Position numbers and translations under genes: made by a program. Shown piece by piece: positions 34,957 to 43,426 of a DNA stretch of 64,000 nucleotides (position 1 is its first letter; the number at the start of each line of letters is the position of its first letter). The notes under the pieces are model-generated. The model did not search any database and was not told the DNA's origin. It saw only the letters and a program-made list of their open reading frames with translations. The DNA is from Roseateles oligotrophus (GTDB lineage: Bacteria > Pseudomonadota > Gammaproteobacteria > Burkholderiales > Burkholderiaceae_C), in the NCBI RefSeq assembly GCF_014204525.1, contig NZ_JACHLP010000013.1:1-64000 (forward strand), in the 5' to 3' direction.

Positions 34957-36096
34957 CTAGCGGACGGTCAGGGCGTCCACCGAGAAGCCACCAAGCTCTA
35001 GCGTTTCCGGATCAAGTCGAAAGCTGGCCGAAAAATAGGCCTTGAGTCCCAGCCGAAGCGCCACGAAGTCGTCGGTGCGGACGACATCCCAAACGCTGGT
35101 GTTCGAACTTGCTATTCGCTGCGCCAGGTCGGCCTGAGAGGCCGGGAGATGCAAATCAATTCCGACGCCGCGAAGGTAAAAGTGACAGCTAACGAACAGT
35201 TCGCCCCGGATTGCTTCTGCCAAATCAATGTCTAGGTCTTCCAGCCCCTCTAACATCTCGGCGTCAGAGCCGGTGATGGTTAGTTCTTCGGCACGGTTGC
35301 CGAACAGTGACATGGCCACCATTCTCTGGGTGCTCGAGTCGAGGTTCTGCAGGAACCGCAGCCCCTGCGCCTCCACATACTCCTCGATTCGGTCACGCTC
35401 CTTGGCAAGGTCGACTGCATGGGCGGTTTTATCCACCTTTGAATCGACGAAGGCGGAGACGGAAACGAAGGGTGTGACGACCTGTTTCAGGTTCCGAAGA
35501 TCGTCTTTGAGGTTGCCGTGGAAGGACGCGAAAGCCCTTGGCTGACGGACTTCTTCGCCGCCTTCTTTGGCCCTTGAATCCTTGCCTGGCGGCCGGTCGT
35601 AAAAGTCTGACCAGTTGTCGCTGATGAAAGCGACCTCTTCGCCCTCGCGGCAAACAGCGGCCACAGAGTCGAGCATGGATAGCCAGATAAGGGCGTCTCG
35701 ATACCCATCTTGCCCATCCGCATCGAACGGCTTTCGACGGGCGAGCGCGCGTTCAACCAGCTTTGCGTGCGGAATATGGTCGTACTCGATGACCTTGATC
35801 CATTCCACCCGCTCGCGGAGGGCCGCTAGTAGGTCAAACGGCGGCGCCTCTTGCACCGGCGCTTTGGGATCGCTTTGGGAGGGCACGAGCCGAGACAGTT
35901 GGTTCCGGGCCTTCTCTGCATCCGCGAGCGCCGCGCTGACCTTTTCCCTGTGCTTGTTCTCGACCTCCTGCACTACCAAGCGCGAGAGAAGCAGTTCATA
36001 CCCGTTGTTGTTTAAGAAGTGAAAGAGATAGCGCATGGGCGCGCTTTCCAACAGGAAGTCGGCGATGAACTGATTGGAATCGACGAAAACCTTCAT
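34957..36096 (-). CDS. PIN-domain (DUF4935/PIN_8-type) RNase-like protein
   Basis: 379 residues. The N-terminal PIN domain (about 1-170) has VFVDSNQFIADF with the first acidic residue, VVQEVENKH, GYRDALIWLSML and VAFISDNWSDF with the last acid. All four metal-binding positions of the PIN fold are in place, so RNase activity is plausible. The C-terminal 200 residues are unrecognised and may sense a trigger. Its ATG overlaps the stop of a 31-codon upstream frame (36093-36188), which suggests translational coupling. It is in the defence-type accessory block. Confidence 0.75.
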   Translation of the reverse strand: MKVFVDSNQFIADFLLESAPMRYLFHFLNNNGYELLLSRLVVQEVENKHREKVSAALADAEKARNQLSRLVPSQSDPKAPVQEAPPFDLLAALRERVEWIKVIEYDHIPHAKLVERALARRKPFDADGQDGYRDALIWLSMLDSVAAVCREGEEVAFISDNWSDFYDRPPGKDSRAKEGGEEVRQPRAFASFHGNLKDDLRNLKQVVTPFVSVSAFVDSKVDKTAHAVDLAKERDRIEEYVEAQGLRFLQNLDSSTQRMVAMSLFGNRAEELTITGSDAEMLEGLEDLDIDLAEAIRGELFVSCHFYLRGVGIDLHLPASQADLAQRIASSNTSVWDVVRTDDFVALRLGLKAYFSASFRLDPETLELGGFSVDALTVR

Positions 36097-36188
36097 CTGG
36101 TCTGCTCGGTGGTTCTGCTCATTGTGCAGCGCCTAGCCTGCAGGCCGCGAACGAGCCCTGCTAGCAGCTTGAGCTGCAGGACATCCAT
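36093..36188 (-). CDS. 31-residue leader frame coupled to the PIN gene
   Basis: A short open frame, MDVLQLKLLAGLVRGL and on, with an excellent GAGGAGAG ribosome site 6-7 bases before its ATG at 36188. Its stop overlaps the PIN start (ATGA). The PIN gene has no ribosome site of its own this good. It may be a regulatory leader peptide or a tiny antitoxin-like partner. No homology is claimed. Confidence 0.5.
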   Translation of the reverse strand: MDVLQLKLLAGLVRGLQARRCTMSRTTEQTR

Positions 36189-36395
36189 GTTTCTCTCCTC
36201 GGGCGTCAGAGCCGGTGCACGCTTTGCGGGCCGCCCGTGGGAAACACGAATGGGGGGTGGCACTCAGTACAGCAGTCCGACTTCGTCGTACCCCGAAGGG
36301 CGCGTGCGGCAGGCGACGGCAACCGAGCGTGAAGATAGCACTTTGGCGCCCCCAACGCACGTCGGCGCATCCAGCGCCGTGACGACCCGACGAAC

Positions 36396-37220
36396 CTACT
36401 GGTTGTTCTTGAGCCGACGGAGAAACGTCCTGGCGGTGATGAGCACCAGATGCAGGCGGAAGGTGCTGCGGTCCTCGTCAGAGAGGCCAGGATGTGAGCC
36501 CTCCGTGTGGAGCATCTTGAACAGGCCGTTGAGGTAGTTCTTCCCGTCGTTTGTCCACTCGTTTCGAGGCTTTGACAGGAACTCGCGCTCGGCCAGCCAG
36601 GCCCGGCGGTTCTCAGAGCTACCTCGTGCCGCAGCTTCCGCCGGGTCGATCTTGTGGGCAATGTGCTCGAAGAGGCTCTCCAGGAACGTCCGGGTTTGAC
36701 TGTTCGCCGCCGCCCAATCTCCGCGGGTATGCGCCTCGATAGCTTGGTCAAGGTGGCCAAGCGCTGTCTGGAACGCGAATTCCTTGAGCAGCCGATGGAC
36801 TTCGTCATCGGCCGCCGGCAAGTCCACCTCCGCAGGTAGGGCCGCCCGGAGCACCGGCGCATTCGGCGCTTCGTCCCGCCACTCCACGACGAAGCCGTCC
36901 AGCGCTAGGGCGCGCACCAACCTCGCCTGCTCAGTCCTGGGGCTGTCGACGTTTACCATTAGCGCAACCGCCTGACGCACCGCAGCCTCGGTCAACGTAA
37001 CCGTGCCGTCAAGCGTCTGCACCTCATCTGACCCTCTGGTCAGGATTAGCCGGCCGAGCTGCGCAGCCTTCTTCGACACGCTGATGGAAGAGTCCGAAGG
37101 GATGTGCCGCTCTAGACTCAGCCAGAGCACAAGGTGGTCGAACTTCGCCTGGGAAAGACCTACGTCAAGCATAACGACGGCAGCGAGGATCGTCGGGCGG
37201 GTAAAGGGGTTTTGGCGCAT
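36396..37220 (-). CDS. Abi-like protein with abortive-infection C-terminus
   Basis: 274 residues. The C-terminal part (LNGLFKMLHTEGSHPGLSDE, then DRSTFRLHLVLITARTFLRRL) matches the abortive-infection C-terminal family, a helical domain found in phage-resistance genes. The N-terminal 140 residues are unrecognised. It is divergent from the HEPN-like gene at 37330 and faces the PIN gene. A role in phage defence is inferred from the family and neighbours. Confidence 0.7.
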   Translation of the reverse strand: MRQNPFTRPTILAAVVMLDVGLSQAKFDHLVLWLSLERHIPSDSSISVSKKAAQLGRLILTRGSDEVQTLDGTVTLTEAAVRQAVALMVNVDSPRTEQARLVRALALDGFVVEWRDEAPNAPVLRAALPAEVDLPAADDEVHRLLKEFAFQTALGHLDQAIEAHTRGDWAAANSQTRTFLESLFEHIAHKIDPAEAAARGSSENRRAWLAEREFLSKPRNEWTNDGKNYLNGLFKMLHTEGSHPGLSDEDRSTFRLHLVLITARTFLRRLKNNQ

Positions 37221-37329
37221 GGTTCGACATCTTGCCTCATTGGTGAGCAGATCGCTCCCGCGGCCAGCAAGCGCTCAGCACCGACGTCTGCCTGTCACCG
37301 CAGAATGTGGCGTGTTCACCGGAGCCACC

Positions 37330-37926
37330 ATGTCTATCCGCCATCTCAGTGTGCTGAAAAACCTCGATCAGGTCTTTGACACCTATGACCTTGACGAGTT
37401 TCGAGACCTGTTCACCACGTCGCTAAGCCGGAGGGAAGCCGACCTTACCAAAGCATCCAGTGAAGCCAACGCTATGGCTTCTGCCGACGACGAACACGCT
37501 GAAGGCTACGCCTCCCACCTGGAGGATCGGTGGATGATGTTGAAGGAAGTCAGCGACCTGTCCTGCCAGCTGCTGATAGTTGCGCTATTTCGACAGACGG
37601 AGCTTCACATCAAGCGCGTTGTCGGACGCACGATCCCTTCGGCTAACCCAAGCTCTCTATTTCAGTTCAAGGCGTTGAAGGGAGCCCTCCCGTTCCCCAT
37701 TGAATCCGTCGCCAACTTCAACGCCTTCAATGAACTGCGCATGCTGAACAACGCTGTGAAACATCAGGGAGTGGTCAGTCAGGAGCTGAGCTCCAACTTT
37801 CCGGTCTGGATAGTCGGCGAGGCTCTTACAGGCCTTGACGCGGCTTACGAGCGCTTGAAGCCGGCTATCGCAGGTTTCATCGCCTCCTTCGTAGTGAATT
37901 GCTATGGCACCAAGACGGCTCCTTGA
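37330..37926 (+). CDS. HEPN-like helical protein
   Basis: 198 residues, all helical. Residues ELRMLNNAVKHQG (about 136-148) resemble the RNase-active loop of HEPN-type proteins, although the Arg-to-His spacing (7 residues) is one more than the usual 4-6. ATG 37330 is used although it lies in a longer open frame, because that upstream frame overlaps the Abi-like gene on the other strand. It is divergent from that gene with 109 bases between them. A toxin or defence role is inferred weakly. Confidence 0.45.
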   Translation: MSIRHLSVLKNLDQVFDTYDLDEFRDLFTTSLSRREADLTKASSEANAMASADDEHAEGYASHLEDRWMMLKEVSDLSCQLLIVALFRQTELHIKRVVGRTIPSANPSSLFQFKALKGALPFPIESVANFNAFNELRMLNNAVKHQGVVSQELSSNFPVWIVGEALTGLDAAYERLKPAIAGFIASFVVNCYGTKTAP

Positions 37927-38077
37927 CCGACGCGACCCGCCCAAATAGGCGGCGCTCCTCGCCAGGGCGGTCCGGTATCCTGCACAGGGCGGTGTCCTGT
38001 CCGTGCGATTGCTGCGTAAACCCATCCAGGCGCCTCATCGAAGTCGGCGCCCGCTCCCCACAAGCTCAAAGTCCAAC

Positions 38078-38983
38078 ATGAACCTCTTCGTCATAAACAC
38101 CGACCTTAAAGACGACGCGGTTGACGCTGAGCATCACTGGTTTCACAGGGGCATCGCCGTGACAAGCGGCGGCGCGCGATACCGCAACGGCCTGCAGCGC
38201 CCTCGCGGGGGCGACCTGCTGGCGCTGTATGTCAACGGGCGGGGGATCGCAGCGGTCGGGCGCGCCGTCAACGACACCGTTGTGGATGTTCACGGCGACG
38301 GGTTGGTCAATCCAAAGGAGCAAGAGGAATACCACCGCGCAGTGGTCTGGCAGTACGACCTCAGGGACAAGCCGATAACCGTGTCGGACCTTCGAAAGCT
38401 CAGCATATTCGGGCAGAACGCTGTGAGCCAGGTCAAGTTGACCAGCGCGTACCAGGGGTTCCTTCAGCTACTGGCAGGCCGGCCGGCAAATCCGCAGTCG
38501 GATCGGACGGAACTGAGGCGCTCGGCCGCCCTGGTTCAAAAGACCGGCCCGCTGACTCGGCCGGCGGGATCACGGAACCCGGTGCAGAAGCAGGCTACCG
38601 GCTTGGTCTTCGACCGTGATCCTGCCGTGAAGGCCTGGACGCTTCGGCGTTCTAAGGGGCTGTGCGAGTGCTGCCGTAAGAAGGCGCCGTTCACAGACAA
38701 GGACGGCATTCCCTACCTCGAGTCGCACCACATCGTGCACCTAGCTAACGGCGGACCGGATACTCCCGACAACGCTGCTTCGGTTTGCCCGAACTGCCAC
38801 AGGGAGCTCCACCACGCCAGCGCGAGTTGGTGGAGAAACTGCGCCTTCACGTTCTCGCGGCTGAGGATGCCTCTGACGGGACGCTGGCGTAGCGATTGCA
38901 GACATCCAACGAAGGGCGCCTTTCCATGGCCTACTGAGACGTTTAAGGGCAAGGATGTTCAGGCGGCTTTGAAGTTCGAGTGA
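38078..38983 (+). CDS. HNH endonuclease with EVE/PUA-like N-terminus, probable 3' frameshift
   Basis: 301 residues as read. Residues about 1-120 look like an EVE/PUA-type domain (GDLLALYVNGRGIAAVGRA) that may read modified bases. Residues about 190-250 form an HNH nuclease with Cys pairs (CECC and CPNC) and the catalytic ESHHIVHLANGG and NCHRELHH blocks. After HHASA the frame becomes poor. In the neighbouring frame the sequence continues GAG TTG GTG GAG (ELVEKLRLHVLAAED) to a stop at 38890-38892, which looks like the natural end. So one base was probably lost near 38820, and the last 50 or so residues as read are false. It may act as a modification-dependent restriction enzyme. Confidence 0.75.
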   Translation: MNLFVINTDLKDDAVDAEHHWFHRGIAVTSGGARYRNGLQRPRGGDLLALYVNGRGIAAVGRAVNDTVVDVHGDGLVNPKEQEEYHRAVVWQYDLRDKPITVSDLRKLSIFGQNAVSQVKLTSAYQGFLQLLAGRPANPQSDRTELRRSAALVQKTGPLTRPAGSRNPVQKQATGLVFDRDPAVKAWTLRRSKGLCECCRKKAPFTDKDGIPYLESHHIVHLANGGPDTPDNAASVCPNCHRELHHASASWWRNCAFTFSRLRMPLTGRWRSDCRHPTKGAFPWPTETFKGKDVQAALKFE

Positions 38984-39477
38984 GCGGCGGCCGAGCCGCG
39001 GCATCGTACTTGCGACCGAGGGCGCTGCCACGCCAACTGCACACCGCCGGCTTGCTTCACAAAGTCACCTATGGGGCTTTGAATAGAGCTTCACACTAGG
39101 CCAGTAGTGCCTCTGCCTAACTGTAGGCCGCGTCGTCTTAGGATGACCTCGTTCTGCCCACGAGGTGACGACATGGAACGAATGCGGAGTTGGATGCAAG
39201 AAGCAAGGTCGCTTGGCGCAGGGCTACTGCCACTGCACCCAAGCGCTTGAACGAAGTGCGCCAAGGTACGCCACCACGATACCGACGCTCTGACCGGCCC
39301 CCTCCCCCGCTCACCCCAAAGGGGGAGACAACGCCCCTCAAGCGGCCTCGCTCCCCCAAGCTATCCCCCATCACCCATCCCCCCGTGTGATGGGAAAGGC
39401 CGCCGGCGTCGCCGAATATTTGCTCCATGCCGCGGCGACCCAGTGCTCGCCGCGGCCACAGTCCGACGGAGCCCATC
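38984..39477. other. intergenic stretch at the right edge of the accessory block
   Basis: About 490 bases with no convincing gene. A 25-codon frame (39173-39250, MERMRSWMQEARSLG and on) has a fair GAGGTG ribosome site but no recognisable product; it could be a remnant. The GC-rich repeat at 39302-39357 marks a return to chromosomal composition. Confidence 0.4.
39302..39357. repeat. CTCCCCC/GGGGGAG extragenic repeat
   Basis: CTCCCCC (39302-39308), GGGGGAG (39321-39327) and a second CTCCCCC (39351-39357). The middle block can pair with either side. The pattern resembles the dispersed CTCCCCC repeats common between genes in Burkholderiales and may mark the joint of the accessory block. Confidence 0.6.
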
Positions 39478-39669
39478 ATGCAATTCCAAGTCCAGATCGC
39501 CGCCCAGGTCCACATCCCTGCCAGCCGGATTCAACAGCTGCTGAATGCCGAGGCCGGCGCGGACGAGGAGCCGGCAAAACCCTATGGCTGCGGCTGGTTT
39601 GACTCCAGCTACGAGCTTTCCGCCGGCTTGGAGGTGATTGAAAACGCCGGCTTTTGCTTCGCCGACTGA
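39478..39669 (+). CDS. 63-residue protein, unknown
   Basis: MQFQVQIAAQVHIPASRIQQ and on, with an acidic, compact sequence and a GGAG ribosome site 8 bases before the ATG at 39478. It contains the aromatic/Cys block YGCGWFDSSYE. No family recognised. Its last 61 bases overlap the 3' end of the convergent PAP2 gene, so both proteins must share that sequence. Confidence 0.55.
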   Translation: MQFQVQIAAQVHIPASRIQQLLNAEAGADEEPAKPYGCGWFDSSYELSAGLEVIENAGFCFAD

Positions 39670-40316
39670 GCCTTTGGCGCGGCCGGGCGCCGATGCGGCT
39701 CCCAGCGATGAAAGGGCAAGCTCCTTCCCGACAGCTGCAAAGACAGGCGCGTCACCCAATCGTGGCTCTTGGAAGGCGGCGCATGAAAGGGCAGCAGCAT
39801 CAGCGCAGCCAGCACCCCGGCGGGCAGCCAGGCCGGTGGGTGCAGGCGCAAGGCGGGGGCCTGGCGCAAGCTCATCAGGCTGGCGGCGCTGCCGATGACG
39901 AAGCCAAGCACGGCCTCCGATGGCGAGTGCGCGCCAACTTCCAGGCGCGAGTAAGCGATCAGGGCGGCCAGGGCAAAGGCCAGGCCGACGGCGCATTTCT
40001 GCATCCACTCGCCGCGGCTGCGGGCCAGCACCCAGGCCAGGCCGGGCAGGCTGGCGGCGGCAAACATGGCGTGGCCGGAGATGCCGGTGAAGTCCCAGGC
40101 CTCCACTCCCCAGCCCCAGCCGATGAAGGCCAGCTTGCTGGCCGTCGTGAGGCCCGCTGCGGCGCATAGCCAGAACAGCCAGCGCCGGACAAAAGCGGCT
40201 TCACCCGCCCGCCAGCACAGCCACAGGGCCGCCACCAGCACCAGAGGCAGGAGGATCTGGGCCTCGCCCAGACGGGTCAGGCTGAGCCAGGGAGCCACAA
40301 AAATCCGTTCAATCAT
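39609..40316 (-). CDS. PAP2-family membrane phosphatase
   Basis: 235 residues, several transmembrane helices. The phosphatase motifs are GISGHAMFAA (about 78-87) and YSRLEVGAHSPSEAVLG (about 122-138), which carry the catalytic His residues. Such enzymes dephosphorylate lipid phosphates such as undecaprenyl pyrophosphate or phosphatidate at the periplasmic face. The C-terminal 60 or so residues are a hydrophilic tail overlapping the small gene at 39478. It has no operon partner. Confidence 0.8.
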   Translation of the reverse strand: MIERIFVAPWLSLTRLGEAQILLPLVLVAALWLCWRAGEAAFVRRWLFWLCAAAGLTTASKLAFIGWGWGVEAWDFTGISGHAMFAAASLPGLAWVLARSRGEWMQKCAVGLAFALAALIAYSRLEVGAHSPSEAVLGFVIGSAASLMSLRQAPALRLHPPAWLPAGVLAALMLLPFHAPPSKSHDWVTRLSLQLSGRSLPFHRWEPHRRPAAPKAQSAKQKPAFSITSKPAESS

Positions 40317-40383
40317 GCGGCCATGCTAAGGGCTGAGCGTGACGAAGCCAGCAGCGACCCCTCGCAAGCGTCGGCAATCGTGT

Positions 40384-41346
40384 TCAATAAATCTCGGGCA
40401 CCACCATCTGCTGCGGCACCGGCTGGCGCTCGTAATCTTCATGCCGCTCGCGCGAGGGCAGGATCACCGGGGGATGCGGGATCTCGTGATACGGCATCTG
40501 CGCCAGCAGATGGGCCATGCAGTTGAGGCGCGCCTTTTTCTTGTCGTCGGCCTGCACCACCCACCAGGGCGCCTCGTGGATATGGCTGCGCTCCATCATC
40601 TGTTCCTTGGCCTTGGTGTAGTCCTCCCAGCGGCGGCGGGACTCCAGGTCCATGGGGCTGAGCTTCCACTGCTTGAGCGGGTCGTGGATGCGGCCCAAAA
40701 AACGGGTGTGCTGCTCTTCGTCCGAGATGGAGAACCAGTACTTGATGACCTGGATGCCGGCGCGCACCAGCATCTTCTCGAACTCGGGCACCGAGCGGAA
40801 GAACTCTTCGTACTCCTCGTCGGAGCAAAAGCCCATCACCCGCTCGACGCCGGCGCGGTTGTACCAGCTGCGGTCAAACAGCACGATCTCGCCGCCCGCC
40901 GGCAGATGCGAGATATAGCGCTGGAAGTACCACTGGGTGCGCTCGCGGTCGTTCGGCGCCGGCAGGGCCGCCACCCGGCAGACGCGCGGGTTCAGGCGCT
41001 GGGTGATGCGCTTGATCACCCCGCCCTTGCCGGCCGCGTCGCGGCCTTCAAAAATGATCACGGCCTTGTGCTTGGTCGCCATCACCCAGTCCTGCAGCTT
41101 GACCAGCTCGCCCTGCAGGCGGAACAGCTCCCTGAAATAGTCGCGCCGCTGCGAGCGCTGCTCGCTGCTGAAGCAGCCTTGGGCGGCGTCGAAGGCACGG
41201 TCGTCGATCTCCATCTCCAGCTCTTCGTCGTAGCTGTCGATCAGATCGGCCTGCATGCGCTGCATCATGGCCGCATGCTCATCGGTGGCCTGGGCCGCGG
41301 CCGTGCCGGTGGCCTCGGGAAGCAGGGTGGGTTCGTCTTTGCTCAT
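40384..41346 (-). CDS. ppk2: polyphosphate kinase 2
   Basis: 320 residues, one PPK2 domain. Walker A FEGRDAAGKGG, Walker B VLFDRSWYNRAGVERVMGF and the lid segment DLESRRRWEDYTKAKEQMM are all present. It transfers phosphate between polyphosphate and GDP or ADP; a single-domain class I form is expected. The start ATG 41346 begins a typical acidic N-terminal tail; an upstream in-frame start lies outside the family. It stands alone and is divergent from the DUF885 gene at 41519. Confidence 0.95.
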   Translation of the reverse strand: MSKDEPTLLPEATGTAAAQATDEHAAMMQRMQADLIDSYDEELEMEIDDRAFDAAQGCFSSEQRSQRRDYFRELFRLQGELVKLQDWVMATKHKAVIIFEGRDAAGKGGVIKRITQRLNPRVCRVAALPAPNDRERTQWYFQRYISHLPAGGEIVLFDRSWYNRAGVERVMGFCSDEEYEEFFRSVPEFEKMLVRAGIQVIKYWFSISDEEQHTRFLGRIHDPLKQWKLSPMDLESRRRWEDYTKAKEQMMERSHIHEAPWWVVQADDKKKARLNCMAHLLAQMPYHEIPHPPVILPSRERHEDYERQPVPQQMVVPEIY

Positions 41347-41518
41347 GGGGTGCTTGCATTGGAGGGGCGACTGACCAGCCTGCCATGGCTCCATGACAAA
41401 TTCATGACCCAAACTTTCGCCAGCCCCGCAAGCCAGGGCGCAGAATGGCGCCCGCAAGCACTGACAGGTGCTCCGGCCCATTCATTCATTCCCCAAAGCG
41501 CAAACCGCGCCTCGCACC

Positions 41519-43396
41519 ATGAATCAACGACCAAGCCTGCTCCCCAACTTCCGCTTGAACCTGGCCGCTGCCGCGGTTGCGGCCTGCCTGGCCCTGCCCG
41601 CCGCCGCCACCTTGCCGCCGCCCAGCCCGCAGGAGCAGGCGCAAGCCCAGGTGCAGCAGCTGTTCGATGCCGAGGTCGAGGCCTTTCTGAAGGCCTATTG
41701 GCAGCTGCTGCCCGAGGCCGCGGCCGCGGCCGGCCAGTACGAGGCCGCCGCCCGCCTGCCCGCGCCCAGCGAAGCCGCCCGCCAGGCGCAGATCCGCTTT
41801 TGCGAGAGCTGGCTCAAGCGCCTGGCCCTGCTGCCCAAAAAAGCCGCGCTGAATGCCTCGCAGGCCGGCGATCTGGCCCTGCTGGACAACCATCTGCAAG
41901 GCACGCTGTGGGCGCTGAAGCAGTTGCGCAGCGATGTCTGGGACCCGACGGGCTACAACGTCTCGGGCGGCTTCAGCGATCTGCTCAACAAGGGCGAATA
42001 CACGCCCCAGCAAAGGCTGCAGTGGCTGGAGCAACGCCTGCGCCAGGTGCCGGCCTATTACCGCGCCGCCCTGCAAAACATCAAGAACCCCAGCCCCCCC
42101 CTGCTGCAGATGGCCATCTCGCAGAACCAGGGGGGCCTGGAATTCCTGACCGAGGGCATCCCCGCCCTGCTCAAGACGGCCAAGGCCGACGCCGCCACCG
42201 CCAAGCGCGTGCTGCAGCAGCGCGACCTGGCCCTGCGGTCCATGCAGGGCTTTATCCAAGCCTTGCAGAAGATCGACGCCCGCCAGACGGCGGACGGCAG
42301 CGGCCGCTCCTTCCGCATCGGCCGCGAGGCCTTCCACGAGAAGTTCCGCTACGAGATCCAGGCCGAGGTGGATGCGCCCACGCTTTACCAGCGCGCGCTG
42401 GACCAGAAGGCCGCCCTGCATCAGCGCATGAGCGAGCTGGCCGACGGCCTGTGGCCCCAGCTCTTCCCCGGCGAGGCGGCACCGGCCGCCCGCCTGGACA
42501 AAATCGCCCGCGTCATTGACAAGTTATCCGAGCGCCATGTCTCGGCCGCGGGCTATATCGACGAGATCCGCGCCCAGCTGCCGGCCCTGGCCGACTGGGT
42601 CACGAAACATGATTTGCTGACCCTGGACCCCAGCCGCCCCCTGCAGGTGCGCGAAACCCCCGCCTATATGCGCGGCCTGGCCGGCGCCTCCATCAGCGCG
42701 CCCGGCCCGCTGGACCCGCAGGGCGTGACCTATTACAACGTCGACCCGCTGGACCCCATCGGCAAGCCCGAGAAAACCGAGTCCTATCTGCGCGAGTACA
42801 ACCACTGGGTGCTGCAGATCCTGAGCATCCACGAGGCCATCCCCGGCCATTATGTGCAGCTGCTCTACTCGAACAAATCGCCCTCCAAGGTCAAGGCCTT
42901 GTTCGGCAACGGGGCCATGGTGGAGGGTTGGGCCGTCTACTCCGAACGCATGATGATGGAGAGCGGCTGGGGCAGCGACAAGGACGGCAAGCCCAGCCCC
43001 GAGATGGGCCTGATGTATGCCAAGTGGAATCTGCGCGTGGTCTGCAATGCCATCCTGGACTACAGCGTCCATGTGCTGGGCATGAGCGAGCAGCAGGCCT
43101 TGCATCTGCTGGAGAAGGAAGCCTTCCAGTCGCATACCGAGGCGACCGAGAAATGGCACCGCGCCCAGGTCAGCTCGGTGCAGCTGAGCAGTTACTTCGC
43201 CGGCTTCTCGGAAATCCTGGCCCTGCGCGATCAGCTCAAGGCCGGCCAGGGTCGAGCCTTCAATCTGAAGGCCTTCCACGAGGAGTTCCTCAGCCACGGC
43301 AGCGCGCCGGTGGCCATGGTCAGCCAGTTGATGAAGAGTGCCGCCGCCAGCAAGCGCGGCCTGCCGAAGACGCCCAAGCCGGAGCAGTCGCGCTGA
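41519..43396 (+). CDS. DUF885 metallopeptidase-like exported protein
   Basis: 625 residues. Signal peptide (about 1-30, ending ALPAAA). The C-terminal half has IHEAIPGHYVQLLY and EGWAVYSERMMMESGW, a zinc-binding layout (HExxxGH and a downstream Glu) shared by DUF885 proteins. They are thought to be peptidases of carboxypeptidase type, but the substrate is unknown. ATG 41519 is the signal-peptide start. It is convergent with the BLUF gene, with a hairpin between them. Confidence 0.85.
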   Translation: MNQRPSLLPNFRLNLAAAAVAACLALPAAATLPPPSPQEQAQAQVQQLFDAEVEAFLKAYWQLLPEAAAAAGQYEAAARLPAPSEAARQAQIRFCESWLKRLALLPKKAALNASQAGDLALLDNHLQGTLWALKQLRSDVWDPTGYNVSGGFSDLLNKGEYTPQQRLQWLEQRLRQVPAYYRAALQNIKNPSPPLLQMAISQNQGGLEFLTEGIPALLKTAKADAATAKRVLQQRDLALRSMQGFIQALQKIDARQTADGSGRSFRIGREAFHEKFRYEIQAEVDAPTLYQRALDQKAALHQRMSELADGLWPQLFPGEAAPAARLDKIARVIDKLSERHVSAAGYIDEIRAQLPALADWVTKHDLLTLDPSRPLQVRETPAYMRGLAGASISAPGPLDPQGVTYYNVDPLDPIGKPEKTESYLREYNHWVLQILSIHEAIPGHYVQLLYSNKSPSKVKALFGNGAMVEGWAVYSERMMMESGWGSDKDGKPSPEMGLMYAKWNLRVVCNAILDYSVHVLGMSEQQALHLLEKEAFQSHTEATEKWHRAQVSSVQLSSYFAGFSEILALRDQLKAGQGRAFNLKAFHEEFLSHGSAPVAMVSQLMKSAAASKRGLPKTPKPEQSR

Positions 43397-43409
43397 GGAA
43401 AACGAAAGA

Positions 43410-43425
43410 GCGGGTGCTGGCCCGC
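43410..43425. terminator. hairpin between DUF885 and BLUF genes
   Basis: GCGGG, a 6-base loop, CCCGC. On the minus strand it is followed by TCTTTCGTTTTCC, so it mainly terminates the BLUF transcript. On the plus strand there is no T run. Confidence 0.5.
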
Positions 43426-43426
43426 C

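Noticed and set aside
36206-36862. 218-codon minus-strand frame overlapping the Abi-like gene
   Set aside because: Different frame from the Abi-like gene, which has the family C-terminus; this one has none.
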